The position numbers and the translations under genes were made by a program. A DNA stretch of 64,000 nucleotides from Streptococcus sp. HMSC072G04. Lineage in GTDB: Bacteria > Bacillota > Bacilli > Lactobacillales > Streptococcaceae. The stretch covers positions 293,899 to 357,898 of the forward strand of contig NZ_KV812016.1 of assembly GCF_001813295.1 (NCBI RefSeq), given 5' to 3'. The number at the start of each line of letters is the position of its first letter. The stretch's first letter is position 1. This document shows positions 7,823 to 16,205 of this stretch, piece after piece. Below the pieces are notes generated by a model. That model ran no database searches. It was not told the origin of the DNA and saw nothing but the letters and a program-made list of their open reading frames with translations.

Positions 7823-9076
7823 TTGGAAAATGTGACTCCCCAAAAGGTTTTTTTCTGGAATATTTTAGGAAGCATGTCTTCGGCAGCTGTTTCAGTTATT
7901 CTTCTTTTTATTGTTACACGTACTTTGAATAGTGCTTCAGCAGATATTTACAGTTTTGCCTATGCGATTGCAAACCTATTTGTTATTGTTGCTAGTTTTC
8001 AGGTCAGAGATTTTCAGGCAACAGATATAAGAGAAAAGTATTCTTTTGATACCTATTTTGTTACGAGGATCATTTCAAATATTGCAATGGTTATTCTTTT
8101 AGTGACGTATCTCATTTTTAATCCGAATACGCATTCAAATGTTGGAATCATATTTTGGGTCTCTTTTTTCAGAGTCAGTGAAGCTTTATCAGATGTTTTT
8201 CAAGGATTATTTCAGCAGAAGGAACGTTTGGATATTGCTGGGAAGTCTCTCTTTCTGAGAAATACCTTATCAACAATTATATTTGCTCTAACTTTAGTTA
8301 TCTCTAAAAATCTATTGTGGACTGTGATCGCACAAACCATCAGTTCATTTGTTTTTATTGGTCTATTTGATTATCCTAATTCAAAAGTCTTCCATCGCTT
8401 AAATCTTAATAGTGTTAGGTTGAGTAATATTATCAATGTATTGAAAGATTGCTTGCCTTTATTTATTAATGCTTTTTTGTTGGTCTCAATTTATAATCAG
8501 CCTAAATATGCTTTGAATGATATTTTTAATCAAGGTTTGATTGGAAATGGTGTTCAGAGGGATTTTAGTATTTTGTTTACACCAATTTTTGCCATGAATC
8601 TTATGATTGTATTTCTTAGACCAATGATTACACAACTTGCAGTCTTTTTAGAAGAAAAGAAGATTTCTCATTTTGTCACTTACAAGAATAATCTCTTCAA
8701 GATTTTACTTGGTACGTGTACCTTCATTTTCCTTTTAGGTTTCTTTCTTGCAATTCCAGTTTTAAATATTGTATATGGGACAGATCTAGGGCAATATAAA
8801 ACAAGTTTTATAGTATTGCTACTTGGGGGGATAGCAAGTACATTTTCAACTGTATGTGATAACATTTTAACAGTATTTCGAAAGCAGCGCTATTTGGTAA
8901 TTTCTTTTATTGTAGGATATATTGTGTCTCTCTTAACTGCTAAACCCTTAGTATCGAAATTTGAAATCTTTGGAGCCTCTCTATCATTTCTTTGTTCAAT
9001 GGTAGCTTGGTTAGTAGCTTCATTAGTCATTTATTTTATAACGAATCCATACACTTTTATTAGAAAGAATAAGTAA
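7823..9076 (+). CDS. Wzx-like polysaccharide flippase (MOP/PST family, GacK-like position)
   Basis: The 417-residue protein has about twelve hydrophobic segments, and its N-terminal QKVFFWNILGS and R-D-F-Q-x-x-D regions are typical of streptococcal Wzx flippases. It starts at a TTG with a GAAAGTGAG sequence nine bases upstream; an in-frame stop just before excludes a longer form. Such proteins move undecaprenyl-linked sugars across the membrane. Because the rhamnan backbone has its own ABC exporter (rgpC-rgpD), this flippase more likely carries a lipid-linked side-chain sugar or oligosaccharide, as proposed for GacK in group A Streptococcus. The next gene starts two bases after its stop. It belongs to the AT-rich block. 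Confidence 0.85.
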   Translation: MENVTPQKVFFWNILGSMSSAAVSVILLFIVTRTLNSASADIYSFAYAIANLFVIVASFQVRDFQATDIREKYSFDTYFVTRIISNIAMVILLVTYLIFNPNTHSNVGIIFWVSFFRVSEALSDVFQGLFQQKERLDIAGKSLFLRNTLSTIIFALTLVISKNLLWTVIAQTISSFVFIGLFDYPNSKVFHRLNLNSVRLSNIINVLKDCLPLFINAFLLVSIYNQPKYALNDIFNQGLIGNGVQRDFSILFTPIFAMNLMIVFLRPMITQLAVFLEEKKISHFVTYKNNLFKILLGTCTFIFLLGFFLAIPVLNIVYGTDLGQYKTSFIVLLLGGIASTFSTVCDNILTVFRKQRYLVISFIVGYIVSLLTAKPLVSKFEIFGASLSFLCSMVAWLVASLVIYFITNPYTFIRKNK

Positions 9077-9077
9077 A

Positions 9078-10064
9078 ATGAAATTTTCAATTGTGGTAGC
9101 TGCATATAATGTGGCAGAGTATTTAGAAGAATGTGTAGATAGTCTTGCAGATCAAAATTTCCCTAATTCTGAATATGAAGTTGTTATTGTTGATGATGGT
9201 TCTACAGATGGTCAAACAAGTAAACTTTGTGATGAACTATCATCTAAATATGAAGTTGTTAGAACCATTCACCAAGAAAATGGTGGATTATCTTCAGCGA
9301 GAAATACAGGAATAAAGCATTCTAAAGGTGAGTATTTGCTCTTTGTCGATGGTGATGATTTTTGGAGTACTAAGAATTTTCTTGAAAAGTTGTCCTTGAA
9401 TATTGAAAAATATTGTAGTGATGTGGTGATTTTTTCATATGAAAAATATTATTCGAAAGCAGAAACTATTGGAGTAAGGTTTGATAAAGCTCCGGTTTAT
9501 GGAAAAATAGATACAAATATTTCCAAAATAGTCTCTACGGGACTTTTTACTGCACCTGCTTGGAATAAATGTGTAAAGAGGGCTTTATTCGAAAACGGGT
9601 TGGATTTTCCTGTTGGATTACTTTCAGAAGATTGTTTGTATTGTGCAGATGTATTAAAGAATATCAAATGCTATTCCGTTTTGAACGAAATGTGCTATAT
9701 GTATAGACAAAATAGACTAGGAAGCATCACAAATATTGTGAAAGAAAAAAATGTTCATGATATTTTAAAAAGTATCCATCTCGGCCTTATAGATATCGAA
9801 AAATATAATAAAGATATACGGAAAGGTTTGGATGTTTATTTTTCAATTTCGTATATTTCTATTTTGCCATATGTGAATCAGTATATTTCAAATCCAGAGA
9901 TTAAACGATTATTATTTAAGTATCGTTACTTGTTAAAGTATTCTAGAATTTTAACTAACAAAGAATTTAAATTTACTGGGCTGGTTAGTCAAATGCTAGG
10001 TCTGAAAGTTTCAACTAAGTTATTTGCTTATTTATTAAAATTCTATAAGAAGTATCGAGGATAA
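9078..10064 (+). CDS. Glycosyltransferase family 2 (GT-A)
   Basis: The 328-residue protein opens with SIVVAAYNVAEYL, then VDDGSTDG (38-45), the ENGGLSSARNTGI motif, and the metal-binding DGDD (91-94). It has a C-terminal extension of about 200 residues without clear membrane helices. It belongs to the large EpsJ/CpsI-like family that adds a single sugar to a lipid-linked acceptor. Donor and acceptor cannot be told from sequence. It is coupled to the flippase gene by a one-base gap, so both probably act on the same side-chain precursor. The gene is AT-rich and probably acquired with its neighbours. Confidence 0.85.
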   Translation: MKFSIVVAAYNVAEYLEECVDSLADQNFPNSEYEVVIVDDGSTDGQTSKLCDELSSKYEVVRTIHQENGGLSSARNTGIKHSKGEYLLFVDGDDFWSTKNFLEKLSLNIEKYCSDVVIFSYEKYYSKAETIGVRFDKAPVYGKIDTNISKIVSTGLFTAPAWNKCVKRALFENGLDFPVGLLSEDCLYCADVLKNIKCYSVLNEMCYMYRQNRLGSITNIVKEKNVHDILKSIHLGLIDIEKYNKDIRKGLDVYFSISYISILPYVNQYISNPEIKRLLFKYRYLLKYSRILTNKEFKFTGLVSQMLGLKVSTKLFAYLLKFYKKYRG

Positions 10065-10128
10065 ATTGAATTTTATAATTTTATTAAAAGATTGATTGTG
10101 ATAAAGAAATGTGCGAAAGGAGAAGTAG

Positions 10129-10845
10129 TTGAGAGTTTTAATGATAATTCCTGCCTACAATGAGGAGGAAAGTATTTTCGACACGGTATCAAGTATCTTG
10201 AATTACCGGAAGAAAGTTGATTTTGATTTGGACTATGTTGTGATCAATGACGGATCAACAGATAAGACAAAACAAATTCTGGAAGATAATCATTTTAACG
10301 CTGTTCATCTTGTGATGAATCTTGGGATTGGCGGTGCGGTTCAAACAGGATATAAATATGCACTAGAGCATGATTATGATGTAGCGGTTCAATTTGATGG
10401 CGATGGTCAGCATGATATTGAATCCTTATCAGATTTGCTAGAACCAATTCGAAAAAATGAAGCAGACTTAGTAATTGGTTCTCGTTTTGTTGGTGATGTT
10501 AAGTCGGAATTTCAAACGACTTTTATGAGACGTTTTGGTATTGGCGTTATTTCCAATCTGATTAAATGGACAACAGGACAAAGAGTTTTAGATACGACAT
10601 CAGGCTATCGTTTAGCTGATAAAGCTGTTATCCAACAATTTGCTAGACGTTACCCAATCAAGTATCCAGAGCCTGAAACAATTGTTCACATTTTGAAACG
10701 TAAATATAATGTTGTGGAAAAACCTGCTAATATGTTTGAACGTACTGGCGGAGTGTCCTCCATCACCCCCATCAAGTCTATTCGTTATATGATTGAAGTA
10801 TGTTCATCCATTTTAATCGCAGCCTTTATGAGGGAGAGTGAATAA
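10129..10845 (+). CDS. GacI-like undecaprenyl-phosphate glycosyltransferase (GT2, DPM1-like)
   Basis: A TTG start is chosen because AAGGAG lies at 10117-10122, six bases upstream, and the next residues give RVLMIIPAYNEEES. The 238-residue protein has INDGSTDKT (39-47), FDGDGQHD (89-96), the GSRFVGD stretch and a C-terminal RYMIEV segment. This closely follows GacI of group A Streptococcus, which makes GlcNAc-P-undecaprenol. It lacks the two C-terminal TM helices of the gene at 4742; in GAS the partner GacJ supplies the membrane part. A GacJ-like gene overlaps its stop codon by one base. The sugar transferred here is inferred, not shown. Confidence 0.87.
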   Translation: MRVLMIIPAYNEEESIFDTVSSILNYRKKVDFDLDYVVINDGSTDKTKQILEDNHFNAVHLVMNLGIGGAVQTGYKYALEHDYDVAVQFDGDGQHDIESLSDLLEPIRKNEADLVIGSRFVGDVKSEFQTTFMRRFGIGVISNLIKWTTGQRVLDTTSGYRLADKAVIQQFARRYPIKYPEPETIVHILKRKYNVVEKPANMFERTGGVSSITPIKSIRYMIEVCSSILIAAFMRESE

Positions 10846-11201
10846 TGTCAGTATTATCTATAGTTATGTTGGTAGCTTCAATCTTTTTCCTTTATCTAGT
10901 CATTAGAAATATCAACAAAAATAATATCTTATTTGAACAAGCATTCATGTGGATTGTAATCAGTTTTGTCATGATTATTATTTCCATTTTCGATGTTATT
11001 CCTGGTTATTTTGCTGGTTTACTTGGATTTGAATTGACTTCGAATTTTTTATTGTCGCTTGCTATATTTTTCTTGTTGGTTATTGCTTTTTTACAAACTA
11101 TGACTTTGTCAAAACAAAAAGAGCAGATGAAGCATTTAGTTCAAGAGTTGTCTATTCTAAAAAGTCATATAGAAACGAAAGAGGGAAATGATGAACAATA
11201 A
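10845..11201 (+). CDS. GacJ-like small membrane protein (DUF2304)
   Basis: This protein of 118 residues has three hydrophobic segments (about 3-20, 32-52, 60-88) and a basic, coiled-coil-prone C terminus. Length and pattern match DUF2304 proteins such as GacJ, which binds GacI and raises its activity. The start codon overlaps the stop of the GacI-like gene (TAATG), so the two are translationally coupled and probably form a complex. Confidence 0.85.
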   Translation: MSVLSIVMLVASIFFLYLVIRNINKNNILFEQAFMWIVISFVMIIISIFDVIPGYFAGLLGFELTSNFLLSLAIFFLLVIAFLQTMTLSKQKEQMKHLVQELSILKSHIETKEGNDEQ

Positions 11202-11967
11202 TCACACTTGGGTGATTTGTGCTTATGGAGAAAGCGAATACTTAGAAGCTTGTATTCAATCTTTGAAGAATCAAACTCTCCAATCACAGATTATCTGTTA
11301 CAGTTCAACACCACTGGATTCGATCAAGGAACTTTGTCAGCGTTATGCTATTCCATTTTACACCAAGCAAGGTGGTGGGATTGGTAAGGATTGGAACAAT
11401 GCCATGTCTTTTGTAGAGACGAAATATGCTACCATTGCCCATCAGGATGATTATTATGAACCGGACTATGCTCAGAAAGTTTTGGCTAAGATGGAAAAAA
11501 ATCAAGATGTGTTGATTGGGTATTCTGATTATTTTGAAGAAAAAGACGGCCATAAAATTCCTGCGAATACAAATCTGAAGATCAAAACCTTGATGTTAAA
11601 AACCATGAATCTTTTTCCTGCTAGTCACTTTTGGCGAAACCGTGTGATGGCTTTTGGGAATCCGATTTGTTGTCCAGCTGTTACCTATAATCGTGAAAAT
11701 TTGAAGAATTTCTATTTTGATGAAGGAATGAGAGTGAGTTTGGATTGGTACGCATGGTATAAGATCAGCGAGTATAAAGGTCGTTTTGCTTATGTATCTG
11801 ACAAGCTCATGTGCCACCGTATCCATGGAGAGTCTGAAACATCAAAAACCATTGCAGACAATACGCGTAGTAAAGAAGATCTATACATGTATGAACTCTT
11901 CTGGCCTAAATGGATGGCCAAGTTGTTGATGAGACAATATGTGAAGAGTCAAAATTCGAATAATTAG
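11188..11967 (+). CDS. Glycosyltransferase family 2-like protein
   Basis: The 259-residue protein has a GT-A start (WVICAYGESEYLEACIQSL), a GGIGKDWNNAM motif and a probable metal site HQDDYYE. The gene overlaps the GacJ-like gene by 14 bases and its ATG (or the next one, at 11191) follows GAAAGAGGG. It probably adds a sugar in the rhamnan side chain or linkage; donor and acceptor are unknown. It is the last gene before a terminator and the separate promoter of rgpA. Confidence 0.8.
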   Translation: MMNNNHTWVICAYGESEYLEACIQSLKNQTLQSQIICYSSTPLDSIKELCQRYAIPFYTKQGGGIGKDWNNAMSFVETKYATIAHQDDYYEPDYAQKVLAKMEKNQDVLIGYSDYFEEKDGHKIPANTNLKIKTLMLKTMNLFPASHFWRNRVMAFGNPICCPAVTYNRENLKNFYFDEGMRVSLDWYAWYKISEYKGRFAYVSDKLMCHRIHGESETSKTIADNTRSKEDLYMYELFWPKWMAKLLMRQYVKSQNSNN

Positions 11968-11981
11968 AAGTTTTTATAATA

Positions 11982-12009
11982 AGCGGCTCTAAAGGGTCGC
12001 TTTTCTGTT
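11982..12009 (+). terminator. Intrinsic terminator between side-chain genes and rgpA
   Basis: AGCGGCTC pairs with GGGTCGCT (two G-T pairs) over a short loop, followed by TTTCTGTTT. Confidence 0.7.
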
Positions 12010-12013
12010 TGTA

Positions 12014-12043
12014 TTAGGCAAAAAGCCTAGAAAATGGTATAAT
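12014..12043 (+). promoter_or_regulatory. Promoter of the rgpA-rgpF core operon
   Basis: An extended -10, TGgTATAAT (12035-12043), lies 34 bases before the ATG. A small inverted repeat TAGGC-aaaaa-GCCTA (12014-12028) sits over the expected -35 position and could be an operator; its role is not known. Confidence 0.6.
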
Positions 12044-12077
12044 TGAATAGACTGTGAATGATTTGAAAGGGAACTCT

Positions 12078-13226
12078 ATGCAACATGTTTTTATTATCGG
12101 AAGTCGTGGGCTTCCGGCTCAATATGGCGGTTTTGAGACTTTTGTGGACCAATTGGTTTCGCATCAAGTGTCTTCAGATATCCAATACCATGTTGCCTGC
12201 CTTTCTAATGATCAAGCTTATCAACATTTTGACTACAAGGGTGTCGATTGTTATACGATTAAAGCCCCTAAGCTTGGGCCTGCGCGTGTCATTGCCTATG
12301 ATATGATGGCCATCAACTACGCTTTGAAGCTTATTAAGAAACAAGGAATTGAACAGCCGATTTTTTATGTCTTGGGCAATACAATCGGAGCCTTTGTGGC
12401 GCCTTTTGCGCGTAAGATCCATAAGATGGGTGGTCGATTCTATATCAATCCAGATGGACTGGAGTGGAAGAGGGCTAAGTGGGCTAAACCGATCCAAGCC
12501 TATCTCAAGTATTCTGAAAAGATCATGACGCGCCATGCTGATCTGGTAATTTCAGACAACCCTGGTATTGAGTCCTATATCAAGGAAGCCTACCCTTGGT
12601 CTAAGACGACCTATATTGCCTATGGAACGGACTTATCTCCGACCAGCCTAAACAGTCAGGATAGGAAGGCCCGAGAATTCTATCACAAGTGGCAGACTCA
12701 AGAGAAAAACTATTACTTAATTTTGGGCCGCTTTGTCCCAGAAAATAATTATGAGACCGCCATTCGTGAATTTATGACCTCTTCAACCAAGCGGGATTTG
12801 GTGATTATTTGTAACCAGGAAGGCAATCCTTATTTTGAGGAGCTCCGAGCTCGAACTGGATTTGATCAGGATCCTCGTGTTAAGTTTGTAGGAACGGTTT
12901 ATGATCAAGACCTTTTGAAGTATATCCGTAAAGGAGCCTTTGCCTATATCCATGGTCATGAAGTGGGCGGGACCAATCCTGGTCTCCTAGAGGCTCTTGC
13001 CCAGACGGATCTGAATTTAGTTTTAGGGGTCTCCTTTAACCAAACGGTCGCTAAGGACACGGCTCAATATTGGACTAAAGAAACTGGGAATTTGGCACAT
13101 TTGATTGATCAGGTTGATTCTTTAGAAGATGTATCTGAATGGGGTCAACGAGCCAAGGCCAATATGAAACAAAACTTTACCTGGGAAAAAATTGTAGGTG
13201 AGTACGAGGAATTATTCTTATCATGA
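12078..13226 (+). CDS. rgpA: RgpA/GacB-type rhamnosyltransferase starting the rhamnan
   Basis: I choose the ATG at 12078, with GAAAGGG seven bases upstream, over an in-frame GTG at 12054. The 382-residue protein begins HVFIIGSRGLPAQYGGFE, the DUF1972 signature of RgpA/GacB, followed by a GT-B fold with the glycine-rich GHEVGGTNPGLLEA donor site near residues 299-312. GacB moves rhamnose from dTDP-rhamnose to GlcNAc-PP-undecaprenol and so commits the lipid to rhamnan synthesis. The reaction here is inferred by homology. It overlaps rgpB by four bases and heads the conserved core operon. Confidence 0.93.
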   Translation: MQHVFIIGSRGLPAQYGGFETFVDQLVSHQVSSDIQYHVACLSNDQAYQHFDYKGVDCYTIKAPKLGPARVIAYDMMAINYALKLIKKQGIEQPIFYVLGNTIGAFVAPFARKIHKMGGRFYINPDGLEWKRAKWAKPIQAYLKYSEKIMTRHADLVISDNPGIESYIKEAYPWSKTTYIAYGTDLSPTSLNSQDRKAREFYHKWQTQEKNYYLILGRFVPENNYETAIREFMTSSTKRDLVIICNQEGNPYFEELRARTGFDQDPRVKFVGTVYDQDLLKYIRKGAFAYIHGHEVGGTNPGLLEALAQTDLNLVLGVSFNQTVAKDTAQYWTKETGNLAHLIDQVDSLEDVSEWGQRAKANMKQNFTWEKIVGEYEELFLS

Positions 13227-14164
13227 AAGTAAATATCTTGTTGTCCACCTATAATGGTGAACAGTATCTAAAAGAGCAGGTTAAAAGTATCCAAGACCAG
13301 ACTTATCAAGACTGGCAACTCTTGATTCGAGATGATGGGTCAAGAGATGGTACGGTGAAGATTATTCAAGAGTTGGTGGCCCAGGATGAGCGCATTCGCT
13401 TTATCAACCAGGGAGCTATCGAAAATCTCGGTGTCATCAAGAGCTTCCATGCCCTCTTGAAATATGAAGAAGCAGATTTCTATTGTTTTAGTGACCAAGA
13501 TGATGTCTGGTTACCAGACAAGATTGCTCTTCAGGTAGCAGAAGCAGAGAAGCATCCTCAAGAAGAGCCTTTGCTGGTCTACACAGATTTAAAAGTGGTC
13601 GATGAAAACTTGAATGTTCAGCATGAAAGCATGATTCGTACCCAGTCTGATCATGCCAATACCGAACTGATTCAAGAGTTGACGGAAAATACGGTAACTG
13701 GTGGGGTAGCCATGATTAACCACGTTCTGGCGGAGTTATGGACAGGTCAAGAAAAACATGCGCTCCTTATGCATGATTGGTATTTGGCCTTGTTGGCAAC
13801 TGCCTTTGGGAAGCTCATCTATATCGATCAACCAACAGAATTGTACCGTCAGCACAGTAGCAATGTTCTGGGGGCTCGTACCCTCAGAAAACGGGTTAAA
13901 AATTGGATTCGACCCCATGTGCTGTTTGCCAAGTATTGGAATCTCATAGAGTCTAGTCAAGAACAAGCAAAAAATCTATTGGATCTGCCTGTCAGTTCCC
14001 AAACTAAAGAAATTATTGAAAACTTTGTCACCATTATGGATGTTCCACTAAAAGAACGTCTGAGACGGATTCGTCAGTATGGTTATCGGAAGAACCGGGC
14101 TTTTCACACCTTTGTGTTTACCAGCTTGATTCTGACAAAGTTTGCATATCGAGGTAAAAAATAA
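13223..14164 (+). CDS. rgpB: RgpB/GacC-type rhamnosyltransferase
   Basis: The 313-residue GT2 enzyme shows ILLSTYNGEQYL (5-16), IRDDGSRDGT (35-44) and the metal site SDQDDVW (90-96). This layout, gene order and length match RgpB/GacC, which adds the second rhamnose to the lipid-linked primer. It starts within the end of rgpA (ATGA overlap), and its stop codon overlaps the rgpC start, so expression is coupled. It acts at the inner face of the membrane. Confidence 0.93.
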   Translation: MKVNILLSTYNGEQYLKEQVKSIQDQTYQDWQLLIRDDGSRDGTVKIIQELVAQDERIRFINQGAIENLGVIKSFHALLKYEEADFYCFSDQDDVWLPDKIALQVAEAEKHPQEEPLLVYTDLKVVDENLNVQHESMIRTQSDHANTELIQELTENTVTGGVAMINHVLAELWTGQEKHALLMHDWYLALLATAFGKLIYIDQPTELYRQHSSNVLGARTLRKRVKNWIRPHVLFAKYWNLIESSQEQAKNLLDLPVSSQTKEIIENFVTIMDVPLKERLRRIRQYGYRKNRAFHTFVFTSLILTKFAYRGKK

Positions 14165-14970
14165 TGTTTGACGTTTTTAGTCAGAAAAATCGAATTTTAT
14201 TAAGAGAATTAATCAAAACAGACTTTAAATTACGTTACCAAGGATCAGCAATCGGTTATCTTTGGTCGATTTTAAAGCCCCTGATGACTTTTACGATCAT
14301 GTATATTGTCTTCATCCGATTCTTACGCTTGGGTGGAGATGTGCCCCATTTCCCAGTTGCCCTCTTGTTGGCCAATGTAATCTGGGGCTTCTTCTCAGAA
14401 GCAACATCCATGGGGATGGTGTCGATTGTTAGTCGAGGTGACTTGTTGCGGAAGTTGAATTTCTCCAAACATATCATTGTCTTGTCTGCGATTTCAGGAG
14501 CAGCCATCAACTTTGTCATTAACCTTGTAGTGGTCTTGATTTTTTCATTCTTTAATGGGGTGACATTCTCTTGGACAGCCTTGATGGTCATTCCGTTGTT
14601 CTTTGAGTTATTCTTGATGGCGACAGGATGCGCACTGATCTTAGCGACATTTTTTGTTCGTTTCCGTGACTTAGGTCAAGTATGGGAAGTACTCCTGCAA
14701 GCCGGCTTGTATGCGACACCAATTATCTATCCGATTACCTTTATTGCAGACCGTAATCCATGGGCTGCTAAGTTGGTCATGATGAATCCTTTGGCTCAAA
14801 TTATTCAAGACATGCGTTACTTCTTGATTGATAAAGCCAACACCCCTGTCTGGCTTTTGGTGGAAAATAAGTTCTTGGTTTTGATTCCTTATGTTTTACC
14901 AATTCTTATTTTTGTCGCTGGCTTTGCTTACTTTAACAAACATGCTAAGAAATTTGCGGAGATTCTCTAA
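14164..14970 (+). CDS. rgpC: Rhamnan ABC exporter, membrane subunit (Wzm type)
   Basis: The protein of 268 residues has the ABC-2 permease pattern: an amphipathic N terminus (LRELIKTDFKLRYQGSAIGYLWSI, in part) then six membrane helices. It is the RgpC/GacD homologue and with RgpD exports lipid-linked polyrhamnose to the outer face of the membrane. The start overlaps the rgpB stop and the stop overlaps the rgpD start by one base. Confidence 0.94.
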   Translation: MFDVFSQKNRILLRELIKTDFKLRYQGSAIGYLWSILKPLMTFTIMYIVFIRFLRLGGDVPHFPVALLLANVIWGFFSEATSMGMVSIVSRGDLLRKLNFSKHIIVLSAISGAAINFVINLVVVLIFSFFNGVTFSWTALMVIPLFFELFLMATGCALILATFFVRFRDLGQVWEVLLQAGLYATPIIYPITFIADRNPWAAKLVMMNPLAQIIQDMRYFLIDKANTPVWLLVENKFLVLIPYVLPILIFVAGFAYFNKHAKKFAEIL

Positions 14971-16193
14971 TGACAGATAAACAAATTGCAGTAAAAGTAG
15001 ACCATGTCAGCAAGTACTTTAAGTTGCCAACAGAGGCAACCAATAGTCTTCGAACTGCCCTGGTCAATCGCTTCAAAGGAATAAAAGGATACAAAGAACA
15101 ACATGTTCTTAAGGATATTTCTTTTGAAGTAGAAAAAGGAGACTTTTTCGGGATCCTCGGTCGAAATGGTTCTGGGAAATCGACTCTCTTGAAAATTATT
15201 TCTGAAATCTATGTGCCAGAAAAAGGTACTGTCACTATTGATGGGAAACTGGTGTCCTTTATCGAGCTTGGAGTAGGCTTTAACCCAGAACTGACAGGTC
15301 GAGAAAATGTCTATATGAACGGCGCCATGCTTGGCTTTTCAACATCTGAAATTGATGCCATGTACGATGATATCGTAGACTTTGCCGAGTTACATGAATT
15401 TATGAACCAGAAGCTTAAGAATTACTCATCAGGCATGCAGGTTCGTCTAGCCTTTTCGGTTGCGATTAAGGCCCAAGGCGATATCTTGATTTTGGATGAG
15501 GTTCTCGCAGTAGGAGATGAGGCCTTCCAGCGCAAGTGTAACGATTACTTCCAAGAGCGCAAGAAATCAGGGAAAACCACGATCCTGGTTACCCATGATA
15601 TGGGAGCTGTCAAGAAATATTGTAACAAGGCTGTTTTGATTGAAAATGGTTTGGTGAAGGCTTTAGGGAGTCCAGAAAATGTTGCCAATCAGTACAGTTT
15701 TGATAATACAGCTCCTTTGCAACAGGGAGGAGAAGCTAATGGAGCAGGCAATTCCAACCAGGAAGAAAAAGTCTTGGTTGAAAATTTTCAGCTTCAGTTG
15801 TTAAGCTCAAACAAATTACGTCCTCAAGATCCTATTCAGTTCCAGATTGATTTTGATGTTCGTGAAGATATCAGGACCTATATCGCTCTGTCTTTAACAG
15901 ATATCGATCGGAACATTTGGATCTACAATGATAATTCTATGAATCAACTGATGAGTGGAACTGGGCATAAAACGGTTCATTATACTTGTTCACTGCCAAC
16001 TGTAAATGACTTAAAAATGAAATTGGAAGTGACAGTAAGGGATGAGGAAGGGCAGATGTTGGCCTTTTCAGATGCCACTCAGACCCCACTGATCTTTATC
16101 AATCGAGATGATATCGCTTTGGATGATAAATCAGCAATGGATTCGGCAAGTGGCTTAATCCAACGTAATGGAACATGGTCAATGACTGACTAG
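14970..16193 (+). CDS. rgpD: Rhamnan ABC exporter, ATPase subunit (Wzt type)
   Basis: The 407-residue ATPase has Walker A GRNGSGKST (64-72), signature SSGMQ (153-157), Walker B DILILDE (171-177) and the H-loop THDMG. After about residue 245 comes an extra beta-sandwich domain of the Wzt carbohydrate-binding kind, which in related exporters recognises the glycan. Matches RgpD/GacE. It is paired with rgpC by a one-base overlap and would power export of the rhamnan. Confidence 0.94.
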   Translation: MTDKQIAVKVDHVSKYFKLPTEATNSLRTALVNRFKGIKGYKEQHVLKDISFEVEKGDFFGILGRNGSGKSTLLKIISEIYVPEKGTVTIDGKLVSFIELGVGFNPELTGRENVYMNGAMLGFSTSEIDAMYDDIVDFAELHEFMNQKLKNYSSGMQVRLAFSVAIKAQGDILILDEVLAVGDEAFQRKCNDYFQERKKSGKTTILVTHDMGAVKKYCNKAVLIENGLVKALGSPENVANQYSFDNTAPLQQGGEANGAGNSNQEEKVLVENFQLQLLSSNKLRPQDPIQFQIDFDVREDIRTYIALSLTDIDRNIWIYNDNSMNQLMSGTGHKTVHYTCSLPTVNDLKMKLEVTVRDEEGQMLAFSDATQTPLIFINRDDIALDDKSAMDSASGLIQRNGTWSMTD

Positions 16194-16205
16194 ACTGAGG
16201 GAAAT

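Noticed and set aside
7823..10064. Stand-alone capsule locus
   Set aside because: No cpsABCD regulatory genes or initial sugar-phosphate transferase; it sits inside the rhamnan locus.
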